NCBI GenBank assembly: GCA_039881145.1
Contig: JAYKKI010000088.1
Location: 5,974,001 to 6,038,000 of the forward strand
Reading direction: 5' to 3'
Length of the DNA stretch: 64,000 nt
Source of the DNA: Druceiella hillmani
Taxonomy: Eukaryota; Arthropoda; Insecta; Lepidoptera; Hepialidae
The notes below the pieces were generated by a model that was not told the DNA's origin, ran no database searches, and saw only the letters and a list, made by a program, of their open reading frames with translations. The first letter of the stretch is position 1, and the number at the start of each line of letters is the position of its first letter. The position numbers and the translations under genes were made by a program. This document shows, piece by piece, positions 61,396 through 64,000 of this stretch.

Positions 61396-64000
61396 ATTGA
61401 CACAATATAACTAATAACATCACAATATCAATGATTGCATCAAATGTTTCAACTTATTAGGAATTCACATCAAATTTTTATTTCTAATTGAACTTTGTAG
61501 CTTCCCGATTCAAAAGAAGATCTTTGATATAGGATCGAGATATAAAGTTTGACAACCAATATAATAGGCACAAAAGAAAATTTCTCCTCGGACTGCTTCA
61601 GAAAAAAGCTTTGCATTTTCCATTTTAAGTGATAAATTTTAAAACACACGTAATTTACAAATGGTTACCTTCACTTGAAGCTAGTTTAACCTATTCAAAT
61701 ATCAACCTGAAACAAAGAGACTACTTATATAAGACAAATTATTGAATAAGGAAAATAAAACACACATTTATTTGCGCACTCCATTCCTAATAAAAAGTTA
61801 ATTCGAAATGTCTTTTCTAAAAGTTATGGAGGCCATCGTCATATGTAGAATAGGGAAAAAGAAGAACTCCTTTCGTTTTGATTGTTATCGAATATGATTC
61901 TCTGCAAGTATAAAAAAGATGCACCCGTCTCTGCACTAATTGAAAACTTTAAGAAAGTTTTTTGTTCTGGACTATTATTTGCGGGTAGGTAACAAGACAT
62001 CTGTTAATTTATATACTGCATGCTCGTACCAATTTTGAATTTCGATTTCTAACAGCATGTCTATTAGGAATTTCGGTGGTACGATAATTCAGTAGTGGCT
62101 TTAACAATAAACTTTTATTTTTAGTTTTTGCCATGAGTATTAAAAATATAAAGAAAAACACTCAAATAACATAATATTTGCCTCCTAATTTTTTTCTCAG
62201 ATAGCCCACAGCTAATAAGATTAATGCCAAATGCTTTAATTAAAAATTAATCTATTTAGTTTTTTAAATTATTCTTTTTTTATAATCACGGTACCATGGG
62301 ACTTATATTGTGTCTTTTACGGATAAATAGAGTCGATAATACTTTGTATTATATTGCAATATTTTTTACAATTTAGTGATTGATATGTTTCAGACTTATG
62401 TATTCAGAATCGTACAAATTTCGTTTTAAATAGATAATTTGAAAAGAAAGTTTTTTCCAAAATCTCCTCAGCAGTATGTCGTTAAATGATCCACTTAAAT
62501 GACATGTGCGATGAATTAATTTAATCTTTGTTTCTAGACTTTAGCTTTTTTTCCCATTTACGTACGGAAATATCAGTAATAGCCATGTTAGGTTTCCTGA
62601 CAACTTGATTAGGGAAGGATGTATTATACTTGAAAAATGTTTAATGATAGAAACTTAAATGATAGGCGACCTGCTATATTAGGACCTGCGTAAATAACTT
62701 TTAACAATTTCGTGGTGTGCGCATTTTATTAAACATACATTTATATTTTCTCTCTACGACCTTAGACTTTATTCTGGTAACTTTTGTCCGAATTTATTTC
62801 TTGATACATTTTCGTCAGCTGACGTAAAGTATTGAAACAACATGGACGCGTACGGAATAAATTATTACAGTGAAACTAATTGTTACTTAATTTTACAAGT
62901 CATATTGTTGAATTGGCGGCTACACTGATGGGGATTTCCCGTACAGCCAGAGTGTAACAGGCGATGTTTTGTTGCTTCGAACTCTCTTTACTTTGTTTGA
63001 CAACGGATTCGCGTTTAATTTCCTTCGCATATTGTTTTTGTTTAAGAGCAGTTACTGCTATTTTCAAATTATTTTTTATCTAACTGAGAGAAGATGAGAA
63101 GAATATCGTTTCAATGTTTTTTTTTTTTATTTATTTCGGTATTGTCTTTGTACTTTTGTGGATCTTGAATTATTTCGATAAATGCGATATTGATAAAAGA
63201 TTTGATATTTTTTCAAGCAAAAGTGATATTCTCTTCGATTAGTGTTAGCTTGGGAGATATTAATGTTGTTAAAATTTGGAACTAATTTGTGAATCTTAAA
63301 TTTTTTCAATTTTTGATTTTGCGCATCAAAACTAAAAAGGCGAAACGTTTGTGAAACAGTATCATTCGTCGATTATCTAATTGTCACTGTTTTTTTCTCA
63401 GACTTTAAGTGATGTAGAGAGCAGAATTTGTACATGGTTATATTTAATAATGGCCTTTATCCTGCAGGTTATTTGCGAAATAATCTTCATATTATTCACT
63501 ATTCAAGACCGAGTGAGATTTCTATTGCGTCGCTCCGTATATTGCCTTGATAACTCACGATATATTAGGCTATATATTAACATCGCGAAAAATGATATTT
63601 TTACTTGTTACTAATAGTTTATTAAAATAAATTTTGTGCCTTTAAATTCTTATAAGTACGTAAATGCTCACAGACTAACAGTAATGCTTAAAAGGTTCCA
63701 CCACCCCAATATAGGCCCTTTTGTAATTTTCTGAAAAATCTATTTTTAAACGTTTTCTTAGAGAAGTCATTAAAGAAAAATAAATTCAGTCATTCACTTC
63801 TCGCTCATGGTTGTATTAGATCCCTGTTCATAAACATTGAATATCTTCGAATCAAGTGCTAACTATTGGTATATAATATTCAGATAATTATGAATACTGA
63901 TATCGCGGAGAGAAAATAGTTGATATAATTAGTCTTATTAATAAGAGAATTCTGTAAAATTTAAAGAAGCAAAATTAAAATTAAACCGATAAATTTTCAA

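Larger units (their letters stand above)
57930..64000 (-). repeat. Long unidentified repeat, copy 3
   Basis: Inverse orientation. Read on the minus strand from 64000 it follows 37640-38214, 42551-43090, 46025-48650 and 48650-49555 of copy 2, and 360-1878 and 5582-7690 of copy 1. It lacks the LINE and the copia insertion and so gives their empty sites, but carries the SINE at 58844-59015. The right end lies outside the window. An open frame at 60809-61021 has a similar counterpart at 1036-1236 on the minus strand, but copy 2 has it broken. Confidence 0.8.

Noticed and set aside
1..64000. CRISPR arrays or bacterial operons
   Set aside because: No regularly spaced short repeats, no ribosome-binding-site-led gene strings; the content is eukaryotic retroelements.

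Overview
The window looks like AT-rich insect nuclear DNA with no host gene that I can support. The case for an insect rests on element types: a LINE whose ORF1 ends in an FP25K-like domain, a copia element whose primer site matches the internal initiator-Met tRNA fragment used by Drosophila copia, and a gypsy/errantivirus remnant with an env-like region. I cannot name the order or genus. All comparisons below were made by eye; no alignment or database search was run.

The main architecture is one long, otherwise unidentified repeat present three times: copy 1 (about 1-7690, +), copy 2 (about 37140-49555, +) and copy 3 (about 57930-64000, -). The copies align with each other over kilobases and are interrupted by younger insertions. 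Because the sister copies keep the uninterrupted site, insertion ends and target duplications can be read directly: a LINE (1879-5576) in copy 1, a degraded copia element (38215-42550) in copy 2, and a tRNA-derived SINE (58844-59015) in copy 3.

Region by region. 1-8.9 kb holds copy 1 with the 5'-truncated LINE, whose 957-residue endonuclease/reverse transcriptase frame is unbroken, followed by a 380-bp repeat shared in inverse orientation with 51.8-52.2 kb. 10.1-14.6 kb is a giant inverted repeat with arms of about 1.85 kb and a 0.7-kb spacer. The spacer carries a hammerhead-ribozyme-like motif, and a decayed second copy lies at 15.0 kb. 16.6-21.0 kb holds a second, more diverged inverted repeat. 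22.76-27.06 kb is a nearly complete copia element with matching 138-bp LTRs and 5-bp target duplications, whose single gag-pol frame is broken by two frameshifts and one stop. 27-37 kb is mostly anonymous AT-rich DNA with a decayed LINE reverse-transcriptase remnant at 35.8-36.3 kb. 37-49.6 kb is copy 2. 52.4-56.8 kb is a decayed gypsy/errantivirus remnant in which protease and RNase H are joined after loss of the reverse transcriptase, with an env-like tail. 58-64 kb is copy 3, including a 60-bp perfect palindrome.

The elements do not form a pathway. This is a nested transposon graveyard in mixed orientation, of the kind found in heterochromatin, large introns or piRNA-producing loci. The most promising unusual signals are the hammerhead-like motif pair, the giant inverted repeat (a possible long-hairpin RNA source) and the unnamed three-copy long repeat.
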